64,000 nt of DNA from Rostratula benghalensis (Eukaryota; Chordata; Aves; Charadriiformes; Rostratulidae): NCBI GenBank assembly GCA_013399305.1, contig VXAI01000341.1, forward strand, positions 663,785-727,784, given 5' to 3'. Shown piece by piece: positions 1-14,300 of the stretch (position 1 is its first letter; each line of letters opens with the position of its first letter). A program made the translations under genes and the position numbers. A model generated the notes under the pieces. The model was given only the letters and a program-made list of their open reading frames with translations, was not told the origin of the DNA and ran no database searches.

Positions 1-2429
1 TTCAAAGTAATCTCAATGCCCTCTTTATCTCCAGGTCTTGTTTTCTGAAGCACAAGACTGTAATGTGTACAGTTTGCACTGTTGAGGGTCTTCTAGCCCA
101 CAGATTCCTTTCCATCACTGAAGGTAGCATATTTCCACTAAATAACTGCTTTGCTTCTGCACACCTCTACAGCCAAAGGCTTTTTAATCAGGTTCAAGAG
201 CTGGCTGTGCTTCAGCACAATAGTTTTCTGATGTCTGGGGAATGATGTTTAAAAGACTGTAATGCAGGAAGCCTTTAATCGTGGAGGGAAGGAGAAGGGG
301 GAGAAAAAAAGTGTTTCCTACATTGTTGTTCTTTCTTTTAAGAAAAAAAATATTTGCATTTTTTAAATTGGCATGCACTTAAGATGATACTGTGCTCTCA
401 CTGATGGTGGAATCTTGGAGAGGAAGGTATACTAAACTGCTAAAGCTGAACTGTATCTAGTGTCTGCCTTTCAGAAGGATTTTGAGTGTGCATTTTCAAT
501 TTGCATCGTGCTAAATATTTATTAGCAGGATTGACTAGAAATGCTTCAAAGGAGCTGTTCTGGTCTGCTACATACATAATAGTGACTTTTAAAGAACTGC
601 CTTAATAAGTGGTTAACTTAGGGAGCTCTTCTGGTCGTGTGGTTATATAAAACATGTTTTATAAACTTCAGTCAAGACTTAATGCTGTATTATCATTCTA
701 ATACCTAAGGAAAAAAAAAAAAAAAAGCCAACAAGAGAATACACGAATACAGCATTAGTGTGCTTCTGTTTGTGACAAGCCCTGCTAAAAGGAAAAAGAT
801 TCAAGGCTGCAGCTGCCAAAGAGTCTCCATAGTGGAGACTGCCTGACTGACCTCTGCAGGACTTATTTTTCCCCTATGCTGCTGCTGCTTCATCTTTCTC
901 CCCTTTGCCCCATGGTCTGCTTAGCAGAAGCAAGCCCAAATATGCCCAAACCAAATTTCTACAAGGCTGAAGTGGCTTAGAAATGTAGGCAAGTCCTTGT
1001 CCCTGCAAGCCCTTCTGTAGCACCTCAGGGTGCTTTGGGGCAGACAAGGAAGCAGAGGTGCTGGCTGGCTCCAGGCTTGTCTGCTTTGGGGAACCAATGG
1101 GTTAAGTGGTGAGGAAGACATGCAAAGGTTGGGTATCATTGCACTCACTTTTATGGTGTAACAACTAATGATACCAGGGGAAGACAGAAGAATATCAAGA
1201 CCTCTCAAGGTATCATTATCAAGATCTCTTGATATCCTCTCCCTCAGGATAGGGCAAAAGGATGATGCTCATGTTGCTTCTTGCTACTCATTTCCCACTT
1301 GCTACGTGCTTCCCAGCTAAAAGTTGACTCCCTCCCCTGCACAGCAGCAATTTCTTTGAAGCTGTAGGTAATTTATCATGTGGAAACTAGGGAGATGGCT
1401 AGGAGTAGGACCTGGTTCCTATCCTGCTTGTCACACTTCATCTCATGCCCTGGTGTTGGAATATCTGTCTCTGAGGAGTTAATTTAACGGGTGACATGGA
1501 ATACTTCTCCTGTCATCCCAGCAGAGCTTCCAGCTTTCCTGAAGGTTTACTGAACAAAATAACATGCAGCAGCCATCCCGTGTCCCCAACTCTGTCTGCC
1601 CAAGCAGGAAGTCTCTGGGAGAAAGCTGCAAAAAACTGCAGGCTACCCATATTGCTTGAATCAAATGGTGGCTGCACCCCTGCTCCTGCTTCCCTCCCAG
1701 GTTGGAGCATGTGATAGTTTAGTTTTGCAGCCAATGTGAAGAAGGATTGCCCGTCCTTTTCTCCAACCAGAAGTGTGGCAGCCACTACTGTTTTAGTAAA
1801 TGTGGTGTGTGGGTGCCTGTACATGTATTCCCCTCATGTTAGCGTGGAAGAAGCATGAAGCAGCATCACAGAGAGCCTGCTTGTGCAGAGCTAATCTGAC
1901 AAACAATGAGGGCTTGCCCACCTGCTTTGTAGCTGTTTATCTCTTTTACAGACATATGGGAGAATTGCTAAAATGCAGAAATATGTGTGTCTTGGTCTTA
2001 AGCATAAAGAAGCTAATCCAGCTGGCAATCCTGCTCCAGAGAAACCAGTGGACACTAAAGAAGAGACATTTAGAGTTGTTTTGGTTGATTTATTTTCTTT
2101 TCCTGCTGTTTGCAGAAATAGCATCTACATGCCATTTACATAGATACTGCTTTTACATTAAAAAAAAAAAAAAGAGAAATATTGTCATTACAAATATCCT
2201 TTGGTTTTGATAAATTTCTATGCTCATAACATTTTCAGTTCCTCAAGCTTGAAGATTTGTAAACTGCATCCAGTCTGATGACAAAAAATCCTGACAACTC
2301 ATTTTGATATCCTGTTTTATTTTTGTTAAAACTACAGGCAAAATCTTCCTGCTTGTAGACCTGTGTCTTCTTCCACAGATGAAAAACCAATCCCTCTCTT
2401 TTTTCTTTTTCCTTTGTTTCTCCTAACAG
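1..2429 (+). other. ADGRL3: ADGRL3 intron (3' part), upstream of the TM6-TM7 exon
   Basis: AT-rich sequence with no exon that I recognise. It ends in a pyrimidine tract and the acceptor TCCTAACAG at 2421-2429. It holds two A runs (711-726 and about 2160-2174). Its assignment as intron rests on the next exon beginning with one nucleotide that completes a codon, so an upstream exon must lie outside the window. The open frames here have no recognisable protein content. Confidence 0.85.
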
Positions 2430-2598
2430 GTCCTGGGTTATAGGTGCTATAGCCCTACTCTGCCTATTAGGACTGACCTGGGCGTTTGGACTCATGTATA
2501 TTAATGAAAGCACAGTCATCATGGCATATCTCTTCACCATATTCAATTCTCTACAGGGAATGTTTATATTCATTTTCCATTGTGTCCTCCAGAAAAAG
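2430..2598 (+). CDS. ADGRL3: ADGRL3 exon encoding TM6, extracellular loop 3 and TM7
   Basis: This 169-nt exon gives one nucleotide completing an upstream codon plus 56 codons, from [20 protein letters not shown] to [12 protein letters not shown]. It is flanked by a CAG acceptor and an AAG|GTAAGA donor and ends in phase 0. TM6 carries the adhesion-GPCR WAFGL motif, with the Trp seen as the toggle switch of this class. The short loop YINEST follows. TM7 holds [11 protein letters not shown], with the QG pair typical of latrophilin TM7. In the family these helices form the receptor core that couples to G proteins after activation by the tethered agonist; latrophilin-3 is a synaptic receptor that binds FLRT and teneurin ligands with its ectodomain. 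The ectodomain, GAIN domain and TM1-5 lie upstream of the window. This exon alone would be close to ADGRL1/2; the gene is fixed as ADGRL3 by the terminal exon. Confidence 0.96.
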
Positions 2599-4916
2599 GT
2601 AAGACAGATGGTTCCCAGTGGCAAAAGAGGTGGTAACAGGGTGTTTTGTTGCCTAACAACCACAGCATATCATATCTGTATGCCCTGAATTCATCTCACA
2701 CAGATTTATCTCTGTGAACTTAATAAGGGTGGTATTTAGACTGGAAACCAACAAGATGCAGGGGAATAAGATGATAACGAAGATATGTGGCAGTGACATT
2801 TCAGCAGCAAGGTCGCCTGCAATGAGTGCATCAGAGGTGAGGGAAGAGGCAGCTGTCAATTTGCAGGGCTTTATGGTAGCAAATCTGTAAAAGGGCTTTA
2901 CCTGCTATCAGCCAGATTCTCCTTTCCCATTTACCAGTGTGAGACAGGAGCAATGCCATGAACATCTAGAGTGTCCTCATGTGGCTGAGGTGCTCGCAGC
3001 AAAATGGAGCTTTACATCCTCACTTGCAGCCCCAGCAGGAAATCACCACTTTCTACAGCAGCATATAGGAGTGGATGGCATGTAGCAGGGGCTGCATCCA
3101 ACACTTTTTTAAGTACTGAAGGACCTATGCTCCGTAACAGTTTCTTTTGCTTGGTCCTAATGTGGCCTTTTGTAAATTTCCCTCGAAGCAAGCACAGTAA
3201 GTTCTTCTTGGTGGATCTTGAAGTATGCCCCAACTAACATTTGCAAGAGAACAGTGGAATAACTTAGGTAAACTCTAGGGAAAAAAAACCAAAATAAAAA
3301 TCTCTGTATGTATATGTAGATCAAACTTACCACCTCTGACAATCAGTAATAAATATTTTTAAGAACCATTTCATTATCCACTGAAATTCAGTCGTGCTGA
3401 GCTCTCCAGTTCTGTGCATGTCTGCTGATAATTTTTATGTACATCTTTATTTCTTTATCCAGTATAAACATAAGGCAGAGTTTATATGTTAATATATCTG
3501 GGTCCCCGTTTCTTGGTGGTTGATCCTCTTGCCTCCAGTAGAACTCATAAAGGGTCAGTCCCTATCCTGGCATCCCAGCATGGCACTGCAGCCTCTTTGG
3601 CTATTGGAGTGCTCACTTGTCATGGAAGAACCATTCTCTTTTCTGTCTCAAGCAAGTCTACACCCTTAAATGATCACTGATGACTGTGGGATAGCTGCTG
3701 ATTTATGGCTGCATAAAGAGAAGGACAATGTAGCTGGTACCTTGCTGCAGGGTGGAGGCACTTCTGACCCAAGAGCTGAGGGAGGAATTATTTGAGAGGA
3801 GGAAAAAAATATCTTTTTCTTTCCTATCTATCATGGACTAGAAAATCAGCAAAAAAGCTGCAGAGGAGCAAGCAGTGGGTGGCTAATTAAAGCAATTGAA
3901 TTATTTTCTCTCAGCAAAGGATTGATTAGGTACTCGAGCATATTGGGTACTCATGGTATTGTGTTTGTCTCAAGTGCTTAAGGAAGAGCCTAATGAAAAA
4001 GCTGTAATTTGGTTTTTAAACAATTGTTTCACAGAGTTTTGAAAGGCTCATAGGCAGTCTGGCAAATATCACAGCTAACCCAATGCTCCAAGGAAACTCA
4101 ACTGGTATTTTTGAATTTTGGGGGCTTTTTTTTTTTTTTTATGTCAGTGAACAAAGTGGCCTGATTTTGGCTTTTCAGTACATTTTCAGTCTTGTCCCAT
4201 TTGTTTCCTGGGTATTGCAGCCCATAAAAAAATCGCACCTAAAACTCAGATGAAGCTTAGATCCTGCCTTGGCACAAGGCAGAGTAGTTCCCCTGAAGCA
4301 AAAGAGGTGGCACAGTTTGACTCCAGGGAAGGAGTTGGTCTGGTATGACTGTGATGCCCATTTAAAGGATAACTAGCTTGCACACTGCTGTAGAAAAGCA
4401 GGCTCCAGTCACACCTGAGAACTGGGAATATAATCTGTAGGACTGCTGACTCTACAGTTTCCTCAAGTTTCAATTTGCTTGCAAGAAATAATTTTAAAAT
4501 ATATTAACGATCAAGAGCTCTTATATGTTTCTTTTGGAAATTTTCTTTGTAGTCCCCTGTCAGAAGCAATAACTTTTAGTACCTTGATGAGCCAATATGC
4601 TAGGTTATATGAAATCTATGAGGACATTAATTTTTAGCAATGTGTATCTGTTCCTTTGATGTGCCTCAGAGGAAGCTACAACTGCCTGGTGTCAATGAGT
4701 AGCTTTGCTGCATAAAGCAGTCCCTTATGCCATCATGAACAGTGACATATTGAGAGCGTTCAGCTGGAAGGTGTAGTGGGCTTCTTCCCCATGCACTACA
4801 ACAGCTATCATTTTCATGAACCACTGAGGAAAAATTGTGGGCTGTGTTGGATATCGGAAGGCAGTTGATTGGTGGAGGAGCTGCCTGCTGATGGCTGTTG
4901 CTCTTTCCTTGGCTAG
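2599..4916 (+). other. ADGRL3: ADGRL3 intron
   Basis: The intron runs from GTAAGA to GGCTAG, 2.3 kb. It contains a T run at about 4125-4140 and no further exon that I can support. The stretch near 3885-3915 is rich in ATTA/AATT cores but carries no protein signal. Confidence 0.9.
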
Positions 4917-5042
4917 GTACGTAAAGAGTATGGAAAATGCCTGCGCACCCATTGCTGTAGCGGGAAAAGTACAGAGAGCTCTATTGGCTCAGGAAAAACC
5001 TCGGGATCCCGAACACCTGGAAGATATTCCACAGGCTCACAG
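4917..5042 (+). CDS. ADGRL3: ADGRL3 exon: start of the cytoplasmic tail, Cys-rich segment
   Basis: A 126-nt exon of exactly 42 codons (phase 0-0), starting VRKEYGKCLRTHCCSGK and ending RTPGRYSTGSQ, between acceptor GGCTAG and donor CAG|GTAATG. It follows TM7 directly. The segment is basic and has a Cys cluster (GKCLRTHCC) that could be palmitoylated near the membrane, as in many GPCR tails; that is an inference. A Ser/Thr/Gly-rich stretch follows that could be phosphorylated. The sequence is nearly invariant among latrophilins, so it confirms the family rather than the paralogue. Confidence 0.96.
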
Positions 5043-7630
5043 GTAATGCTCACTTCTTCTCCTCACCCCAATGCTTTGTGCCACCATGCCAATACCTTTT
5101 GCAGCTATGCTAGGAGGGAAGCTCCACTTGACACCAAAGGAGCTACCCTAAGGGCTCTAACCAGTGCACCTGCAGAGATTTCCCTCCCTCCTGGACCTGA
5201 GTTGAACACAGTTGTATCCCTGGGGCTGTGACTGCAATTATTGCTGGTCTAAGAACCTTCTAAATAATTATGGTGAGAATAAAATGTCCAAATTTGTTTT
5301 CTAGAGGCAGGCGGGTTGTCATCACCTTAACTGTCCTGCCTATTCTCCATGGGAATCAGGAGCTGGGAGCATTTTGTCAGCTATGCTACATCCCAGCGTG
5401 TCCTTTAATCATGAGGTGAAGGTTGTCACTGCTATTGCCATGTACAGGAATGATTGGTATAACAACCAAGTATTTTTTCTTGTTAAAAACAGATTACAGG
5501 AGTATTGCAATAGTCTTCACAGTCAAAGGGCTTGCTTTCTGGCATTCAGTGGTTTGATCAATTCCTTGCCTCATGCAATTAGCTCTAATTTATAGACCTC
5601 TTAGAGGAATCCATTGGGGTTGGATTATTTTATGAAGTTACTGAGTTTGTTACACTTTGGTCACCTGAAAAATTGGGGTTTGTGTAGTTTGTGCACTTAG
5701 CAATATTGAAGCTAACTCATATGTACAGTTGCAGATTTATGGACAAAAAGTTCATATAAAATGAAGAAGCTTACTTCTTAATCAATAGAAATCAAACACA
5801 AATTTATTCAGTATTACTAATGGAAGTAATTATGCCTGACAGCTCCACTGATAAATTATGAAGAACATGCAAGAAGTAACAGTTTATAACCTCCTGGGAG
5901 AACCTAATTTGCGATTTATATCTTGGAGCAAATTATTATTTATTTTCAGCAGTTTTTAAGATGTCATCCAAGAGCTGCACTTTGGTGTTTATGTTGATCT
6001 GTATGTTATGTGGGGAAAATAACAATAGAATGTGGAACCTCTCTCCAGTAGGCCATCAAATCCTACAGTAATCAATAACGTCCAAAAGCCCCTATATCCA
6101 GCAACTTTTGGATGGCTGTTTTGAAAGCCTTTGGTTTCCCATATTTTAGCTACTGGGTGGGTGTCCTCCTGTTTGAGAAGAGTTGACTTTAATTGTCCCT
6201 CTCTCTTGGCAGTCTCAGCACAATATAAGCCTTTTTGAGGCCAATCTGAGTCTAATGGCAGCAGTCTACTCATGGCAGGTGAAGTTTAAGGTACCAAGAA
6301 AAATTATTTTGCTGCAGAAGCTTGTCCTTAGAAGGTCGGAAATGCCTGAAACCTGATGTAGGCAGGAGAAACCTTACATGGGTCATGGATAGTGGATGGA
6401 CATCAGTCTGAACTGTTGAAAGCATCGGACTCCTAACTTTTGAATAGAGAAGCCCATGAGGAGGAAAAGTTTCTCTGAAAAGCACTTAGGAAACAGAGTA
6501 ATTAATCCACAATGGATCATGTCAGAGAAATACAATAGATTAAATGTCCAGGTGAAAAAATAATTGCTCTAAAAGTGCATGCACCTCATGTCATATTGTC
6601 CTTCCATTTACAGAGGGCTAATGCTTAATTAGCAGATGCCATTACTATGTGGATAATGAGTAGACTACAAAGTGCTTTTTAGCTGTGACAGTATGCATAA
6701 GCCCTGGAATATCTTGCATAGCTAAGATCCCACTATGGGAAGCACTCAGTTTTTGGCAATTGGGAAAAACGTGACCTATCACAGTGGAAACAGCCTTCCC
6801 TATTCCCCAGACCACCTAACACCACTTTCACACAGCCATGTACAGGTCTGTTGTACTCTGAGAGGGGAGGTGAGGAAGAGTTTCCCCTGAACACCTGGGC
6901 ATTCCAGGTATCTTCACATGGGTATTGTGGCTGAATTTTCTATCTTCTTTGAGGTCTAGTTGGGGAGGAGTGAGACAGTGGCATAAAAGCCACAGAAGAT
7001 AATTCACAATGTATTTGAGAATGAAAACAGAAGGCAAACATATTCGGTACACTGTTTCCCTAGCAGCAGAAGCTATACCACAGATGACAAATCCATCACA
7101 GATTTTTCAGTAAAGGAACAGAAGTGGGGGATTTTTTCCTCCAATATTCCCCAAGATGGATAGTAGCTATAGAAAACTTCTGTTCATTCAGGGACACTGA
7201 GACATAGATCAAGTTGTCTTTTACTCTTCAACAAAAAATTAGACACAAGCTATCTGAGATAGTAGGAGAAGCATGCATGCTTCTGTATGTAAGTTATTTT
7301 TCTGTTATTTGGTACTATAGTGATAAACCTGTAGCTCACACAGGTCTGGGTTTCTCTTGTATACAATTTCTATTGCTTTTTTTAAAATTAAGATGTAAGC
7401 AATCCAATTATGCTCTTCTTTGAGTTGGTTGTTTGTTATGAAGTTAGGCAGGCAGCGTCTGGCATGAATGAGGCAGGTTATAGCAAAACAGCAACCATTT
7501 GCTTACAGCTGTCTAGAAACAAGTCTCATCCTGAGCTAGATATGCCAATAGCCATCTTTAGCGAGGCAGAAAGAAACCTATCTGCAGCTGCTAAAAATTC
7601 ATTACCTGCTGTGATTCAATCCCCCTTCAG
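5043..7630 (+). other. ADGRL3: ADGRL3 intron
   Basis: The intron runs from GTAATG to CCCCCTTCAG, 2.6 kb. AT-rich, with no additional exon, RNA gene or transposon that I can recognise. Confidence 0.9.
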
Positions 7631-7727
7631 AGCCGGATTCGTAGGATGTGGAATGACACAGTTCGAAAGCAGTCCGAGTCTTCCTTTATTACTGGAGATA
7701 TAAACAGTTCAGCTTCACTCAACAGAG
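7631..7727 (+). CDS. ADGRL3: ADGRL3 exon: tail segment [19 protein letters not shown]
   Basis: A 97-nt exon: 32 codons from [14 protein letters not shown] to INSSASLNR plus one extra G, so it leaves phase 1. The donor is AGAG|GTAATT. The first half is strongly basic and amphipathic; the second is Ser-rich. In known latrophilins this is the last constant segment before the alternatively spliced tail. Its phase-1 end is compatible with three downstream exons in this window (23006, 29396 and 31458), all of which start in phase 1. It is therefore the branching point of tail splicing. Confidence 0.96.
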
Positions 7728-8293
7728 GTAATTATAAATTGTTTTTCATATTTCTAACTCTTTTGATGGCTTTAAGGAGTCCGAAATGTGCTGTCCCTTT
7801 TCCCTCCTCTCCCCTCCTCATCACCTTGAACAACACTGGACTCACATAAGAAACGTTACAGTGACAACTGGGTGGAGGTTTTGTGGTTGTTGCATTCTTT
7901 TCCTTTTCTTTCTTTATTTTCTTCACATGCATTTTCAAGAGTTGTCATTTCTGGATGGAAGTTAGGAAAAGCAAAAAAGATAAATGAAATGAGGTTGAAA
8001 AGAAATCTCCCCTTTCCCTCAGTAAACTGCTAGTGCCAGAAGCTGCTGAGGTGAAAATGGTGCACTGTACAGACTGTGTTAAGCATAACAGGACTCCTGG
8101 GTATGTTGCAATGCAGCCACCTTTGTGGAAGCAAAATTGAGCAGCAGTGCACAGGTGTAAAAAGAATCTGGGCTTGGAATAAAATTGTCTGCACTGATGT
8201 TAATATACCTAGTTTGAAGAACTGACTGATGTGAGCTTTATATGCATATGTGGAGGAAAGGCTATCAGAAATGTATGCACCAAACAGAACCTG

Positions 8294-8315
8294 AACTCCT
8301 TTTTTTTAAGGAGTT
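8294..8315. repeat. Short inverted repeat with T loop
   Basis: AACTCCTT and AAGGAGTT are perfect 8-bp arms around six T. It could fold as a small hairpin in the intron RNA. No function can be assigned and chance is a fair explanation. Confidence 0.5.
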
Positions 8316-11300
8316 GCAGAAAAACAATGGTTTATTTTTCCTTCAGTACAATTACTTTATAGCTTAGCCTTGAGCAACCAGATGCCAAATTCTGGTTTAT
8401 CTGCCCAGTTAATGCTGGAATTAAGAGGAGGTGGCATTGAGATTACTGGGCCCAGCTGTTCTCTCATGACAGTGAAAATCAAAAGTATTTCAATCCTAAT
8501 GGTTTGACTGCAAAGCTCAACTGAGAATTGAGTAGGGTCTTTATTCACCTGGAATTCCCATGATTTTAGGGTGAGTTTTGCCTGATGATAGTCTTGAAGG
8601 ATTTTGACTGTGCTGTTAGTAATATTGACTACTGAGTGCTGGGGAACTAGGGGTATACAGTTCAGCTCTTAACATTATATATATCACCCAAATCAGCACC
8701 AAGGGGAAGAAGATGTAGTTATCATGGAGATGTAATTTTCTCCTTCACCCCCCTCAGGTGGGTTTTGTGCCAGGATATTTTCACTTTGCACTGAAGATTC
8801 ATTAATAAAGGCAGCTATAAGGCGCTGTTCTTGCAAATATCTGATTTATCCACTCACATTGCCTTCATATCTCTCTCTGTCTTTGCATCAAAGACTGGAG
8901 AGCTATAGACAGGCATCTCTGGGGCTAATTTAGAGTGGGATTGGTTGCTGCACAATGGTTACAGCAAGAACCACTGTTTGCCTCTCCCATCCATCACTCA
9001 TCTTGGCAGGAAACCAACTGTGTTATGCATTAAATGTTTGCTCCTTTAGTTAGCACAGAAGTTGACTTGCTTTCCGATGCAGCTGAAGCTACAAAAGGAA
9101 ATGCTTTAGCAAAAAGGATCTTCTGGGCTCATTGGCAGAAGAAAGGCATCTCTCCTTTTTCAATTTAAGCTCTTTTTTTCCATGCAAAGAAGGGACTATG
9201 ACCATAAATTGGGAAAGCTGTGAAAAGGTTTTAAGGGGGCAATCTTCATCCCAGTGTGGTGAGAGCCTGTTACTAGATGTGTCTGCTATTTAAAGGTCAG
9301 TTGGGAAATGAACTGCCAGAGGAGGCATCTTCAAATTGGATTTCATCCAGCTATTTCCCTTGTGTAATATCAGATGAGATGAATCACCTGAAGAGCCTGA
9401 ACCTCAGAACTACAGAAGCAGCCTGTTAACTGTCTTGGAGGGGAAGCCTTTTTAGTGGGACATTTAAGTGAACTGAGTAAGTTGTACTATTATACAAGAA
9501 TGTCCTCCCTCTTTTTCACACAGGCAGGCAGAGTATTTGTTGGTGGTTTGTTGTTTGTTTGGGTTTTTTTGTTTTCTTTTCTGGTAGACAGAATTATCTG
9601 CAAAATGGAAGTGAAAACAATTTTTGGGGAGTTAGCAACTCCAAAGTAGCAAGTAGCTAGTTCTGCTAGGAAAATATACCTGACATCAACATAATCTCAA
9701 CTGCATGGGACCCCAGACATTTCACACTTTATCCTGTTTATTCCAGCTGAAAAGAAATGTTCATGGTCTTAAGGCTTTGCATAGAGCATAAAATGTTTCT
9801 TCAATTTCTCCAGAATGCTGCCACCTGAACAGACCAGAAGGGCAATGTGGATTTCACAGTTCTTGTCTTCCTCTTAATATTTTAATATATATCAAACTTT
9901 AAAGGAGCTATTTTGTTAATGTTTTATTTACAAATGTGCAACAAAAGCTTAGAGGAGTCAAGTGCAAGCCTTGAATTATATAGTTAGTAACGTTCCCTGC
10001 CTGAGGTTGATACAATAGGCTTGCATACCTGTTCAGAAGTCCTTCTCTAGCCCTCCCAGGCTAGACATCTTTTGCATGAAAATATCTGTAGTATCCCAAA
10101 TGAAACATCCTTTGTGCACTGTATTTTTCTCTGAGCCTTCAGACAGCAGCCCCTTCTCTAACAGAGGAAGAAAATGGTGCTTTCTTCCAAGAATTGCCCC
10201 ATCCACCAGGTCCTGGCCCACCTGTAGTTCTCGGTGTCCTGGGCAAGCACTGAGTTTTCATGTTTCTGTCGTGGGAACTGAAAGCAGTGAGATAGCCTCC
10301 ATCTGGGGTACATTCTCATTTAAGCCATTTGTCCCCTGATCACATTCACAATACTCGCAGTCCCCTGCTGCTTGACAACATCCCAAGCAAGACTGCTCTA
10401 TCGATCCTACAGTATCTCTCTATACCTTCCCATCCTCTCTTCTTCCTCCATAAAGCTCCTGGGTATCAGTCTGAAATATGGTGTCTGTGTTAGTGCATCC
10501 CTCCTTTGGACATGTAACTATGTCTTTTTCTGATTTATCAAATACTGCACTACTTACGGCTTTTTTCATCTTCAGATCATCTTTGCTCTACTACCTCACC
10601 TCCACCATCCTCCCCCAAGTAATTTGCCATAATGTTATTTTTCTTGTTCTGATTGATCATACCAGGAATTTCAGGCATAATCCCAAACTTGCCTGACATA
10701 ATGTGTTCTGTAATGACAACTATACTCACTCCTCACTCCTAAGGCATACAAGATATTTCTTGAATATCTGTCTAATTACAGATTAGTCCAAAAGGTTTCA
10801 AGCTTCGTTTTCCCTTACTGGCTGTTATGGCTTAGTAATGGTGTGAATTTGGCATTGTTATACCACTGGAATCAGGAGGAAGGGGACAGAAACTGGACAT
10901 GGATTTCCTCTTCTGCTGTGGAATGAAAGGCATACCAGTCTACCTCATGGACTCTGTTTCAGGATCCTGTGGAATTCCTGCACCCTTGCACTCCCACTCC
11001 GCAACTTTGCCCAATCTTTTTCCCACCCTGGGTCTGGCTGGATATTTCTGCCATCTATTTCACATTCACCCTGTGCTCTACATTTCTTTTCCCAGTGCTG
11101 AAAACTTACAGGGGTGTAAAAGCTGAACCAAGCTGATTATCTTATGAATAGAAAAGACAAGTCTCCCTTTGATTGTAGAGTGTTTGGTGTTAAGTGGTAG
11201 GCACGTACAGGCACTTGGACGCAATGCTGAAAAACTAGAGAAAAAGGGATGCATGTAGAATGGACTGTTTGCTAAAATTACTACTGTGAAGGCTGAAAAG

Positions 11301-14300
11301 TATGAAGGAAAGCAACAGATAGTTTTCCTTTGTGTTATGTTCATGAGGAGAAAGTGGAGCAGGTGACTTCTTGGTTGTAACAGCAAATATTTTGGTACTT
11401 GGGCTAAGGACAGTTTCTAAAACAAGCTAGTGATTAAAAGCAATTAGCAGCATTACTGTTACTACAATTCTGCTGTACTTGTGCTTTGGTAACCTAATCA
11501 TGGACCTGTGCTGTACCTGCAGATGAAGCCAGCAAGGGAGATGGGGATGTCTGTCAGCATGGTAAGAGAAGCAGATTGCAGGGGACCACCGTAAGCATGA
11601 GCAGTGCTGGGTCCTGATGGTGCAGTAAGGACTTGGGCTCTGCGGACATGCAAGTGGCCACCCCAGGAGTGTGAGGAACAGGTCTGTTTGCACTTTCAGA
11701 GTGTTATTGTCTAAAAAGCACTTGGAGAGCTTAGACAGCTTTGCAAACAAGCAGTCATAGCACAAAACAACAGTGCAACTCCAGTCTATTTTTATCCGTG
11801 TCTTAGATGAGAGGTAATACAGTAATTACTGTCTCCCTTCGGATATCAGACAACTGAGAGAGAAAAAAAAAAACATTGTGAACTGTATGATACTTTGTTA
11901 CCCTCCAGGTTTTTAAGTTGGAGGGGGTGATTTTTTTTTTATTTCCAGAGGAAAAATGGAAATTATCTGTTTAAGAAAGGAGTGTTCCTTGTTTTGTTGA
12001 GGTGCAAGAGCAGTAGAGACAAAAAAGAGTGTGTCACTGGTATGAAGCAGTGTTTTGTTACAGGAAAATGCACTGAGGAGCTATGTATATCCCTTCCAGT
12101 TAGCAGATAAGAGGAACTGTATCTTCATTTAAGGCAAACGCTTCCTGTATCTTAAAGTTTTTCCCCTCTCTAGGGAAAGAGATGGGCTAGAGGCAATGCC
12201 AGCAGCTTTCTTTGAAAATAGAAACTACTCTAGAAGTCCGTTGTGTTGCATCAAGTGCTGTAACCACGATATAATGCTCTGAGTCTTGGCTTCAAAACTA
12301 GACAAGTTTTATAGTTCTTTCCAGTTTATTCTTGTACAAACAGCTGTATGTGCACCTCTTGTCTCTTGGCTATATGCATACGTCCCCTCACTCAAAGCAC
12401 TGTACACTGTCTCCATCCATGGAGATCTCTTGGAGGGATTTCTTGGTGGTCTACATTTCTGCTCCACTTATCCAAAGGACAAGAAAAATCAGGGAGCTGT
12501 AAGAGCAGAACTGTTTCATGAGGGAGAAGAGCTGGGAGCTGAGGGGCAGTCAAACACAAGCCATGACCTCACTGACATGGACACTGGCAGGTCACAGTGG
12601 CTTAAGCCAGCAGGCAGAGCTGGGTGCTGGTAGCAGGGTCCATCTACAGCCCTGGACAAGGTGAGAGAATGAACCAAGTCCAGCCTAGCGCAGCGGAAGA
12701 TGTTGGCAGAGACAGAGCTGGAAACCAGGCTACAAACCAGGTCCAAGGTCCAGTAAATAGACAAGGACTGGGTGCCCAGGACTGAGCAGGGGGTGTGGGG
12801 CCCCTATTGTGTGTCACACTGGGGCCACTAAGGCCTAGCAGGGTCATTGGGACCCTGACAGCTGGTGGAAGATTGGAGCCCAGGACTTCTGGCAGCTCTT
12901 ACCTTAGGATGGTGAGTCTTAAGTGTGAATTCATCCTTGTGGCCCTAAGGGTCCATTCAGGAGGGAACATGCCCTTGCCAGGCAACCCCATCATAGTCAT
13001 CCCAAAGCCCCAAAACCCAATACTGGCACACCAGATATTATTCTTGGCTACAAAGTCCATATTCATTCCCTGTTTGTTCTCACGCAAATGAGCTGAAATG
13101 GGAAATAGAAATGAGGGTTTTGTTTGTCCATGTCCCTTGCTTTTTGTTCCCAAATGCATAAGTGTTGTTGCATGTCTCAGCTTCTAAGTAGCACTCCAGA
13201 ATAAATACTTGATTTCCCTCTGCTTTACTATTCCTCCCCTGCGTTTTTATATCAAGCACAATGACTTAATCTGAAACGTACACAGGAAAAAGGGAAATTA
13301 TTGCGACCGTTTTCAGAGATAATCAGTTTAATGTCAAATTCATGTGGATTTCTTCATAATGAACTGAACAAATTGAGCTCAAATTCAAACAGTGGGAATC
13401 TGAGTCAGAGAGGAAAATTAAAATGAAGAACATTAATATCCTGATTTCTAACCCAACTGAGACCTGATTGTTTCCTAAATGAAATCTCCCATCAAATTCA
13501 CTCCCCCCAAGAAAAAAAATATAACTAAGCTACGATTTCTAGGCTGAAATCATATCTGCACTGTTAACTCAGTAGGGACAACTGCGTGTGTTGCAGGGAG
13601 GATAAGTGAAGTTTTAAATTATCTTCAGGTGGTCATATTATCCTGCATTTTTAGGAAGCAGTTATTTAGAAAGCACAGTAGAAGGTGAAATTCTTCCTCT
13701 GGTAGCAGACTGTCAGTCCAGAAGATGCAAGTTGTGGGTTAGTGCTGGGACACTGCAGTGAGTCAAGTTTGGGTTCCTCTCCCTGAATCTTCCCTATCTG
13801 CTCAGAGACAGGGGCTGCCAGATGTGTCTCAGTGGTGCCAGATGAAGATGCATCAGTTTAGCTGTTTGCAGAAGTGGTGGGTGTCATGGTCAGGACATAA
13901 CTTGGCAATAGAGCAGTGAAAATAGGGTAGACTTTGGTACGATTAAAAGGAGAGACAAGCAGAGGAGGAGATTAAAAAAAAAAAAAAGAAGAGCAAAAAT
14001 GGAAAATCAAGACAAGATTTCCCCCGGAATCTCAAATCCCGTCCTTGGTACACTTCAAAGATCAATTGCTGCTCATTATAGCCCACTTGTGATGCTGAGT
14101 CTTTTCTGCCACTGTGTAGATAAAGTGAAGAGGAAGTGGAAAGTTGGATCATGGAAACACTACTGTTGTCATGCATCAGTCTTTCTCAAGATGCTTGTTC
14201 GCTCCTTGATGGATTGATGTGACCAGTGTGACAGTCAGATTTCTGCTGAATTCATGTTGCATATAAAACAAACAGCAAACAGCCAAGCTCTGGGTGAGAA

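Noticed and set aside
1193..1233. Inverted repeat TATCAAGA / TCTTGATA
   Set aside because: Short arms in AT-rich intron sequence; likely chance.
2599..2688. Read-through frame after the TM7 exon
   Set aside because: The consensus donor GTAAGA at 2599 and the next exon in phase 0 show that this is intron.
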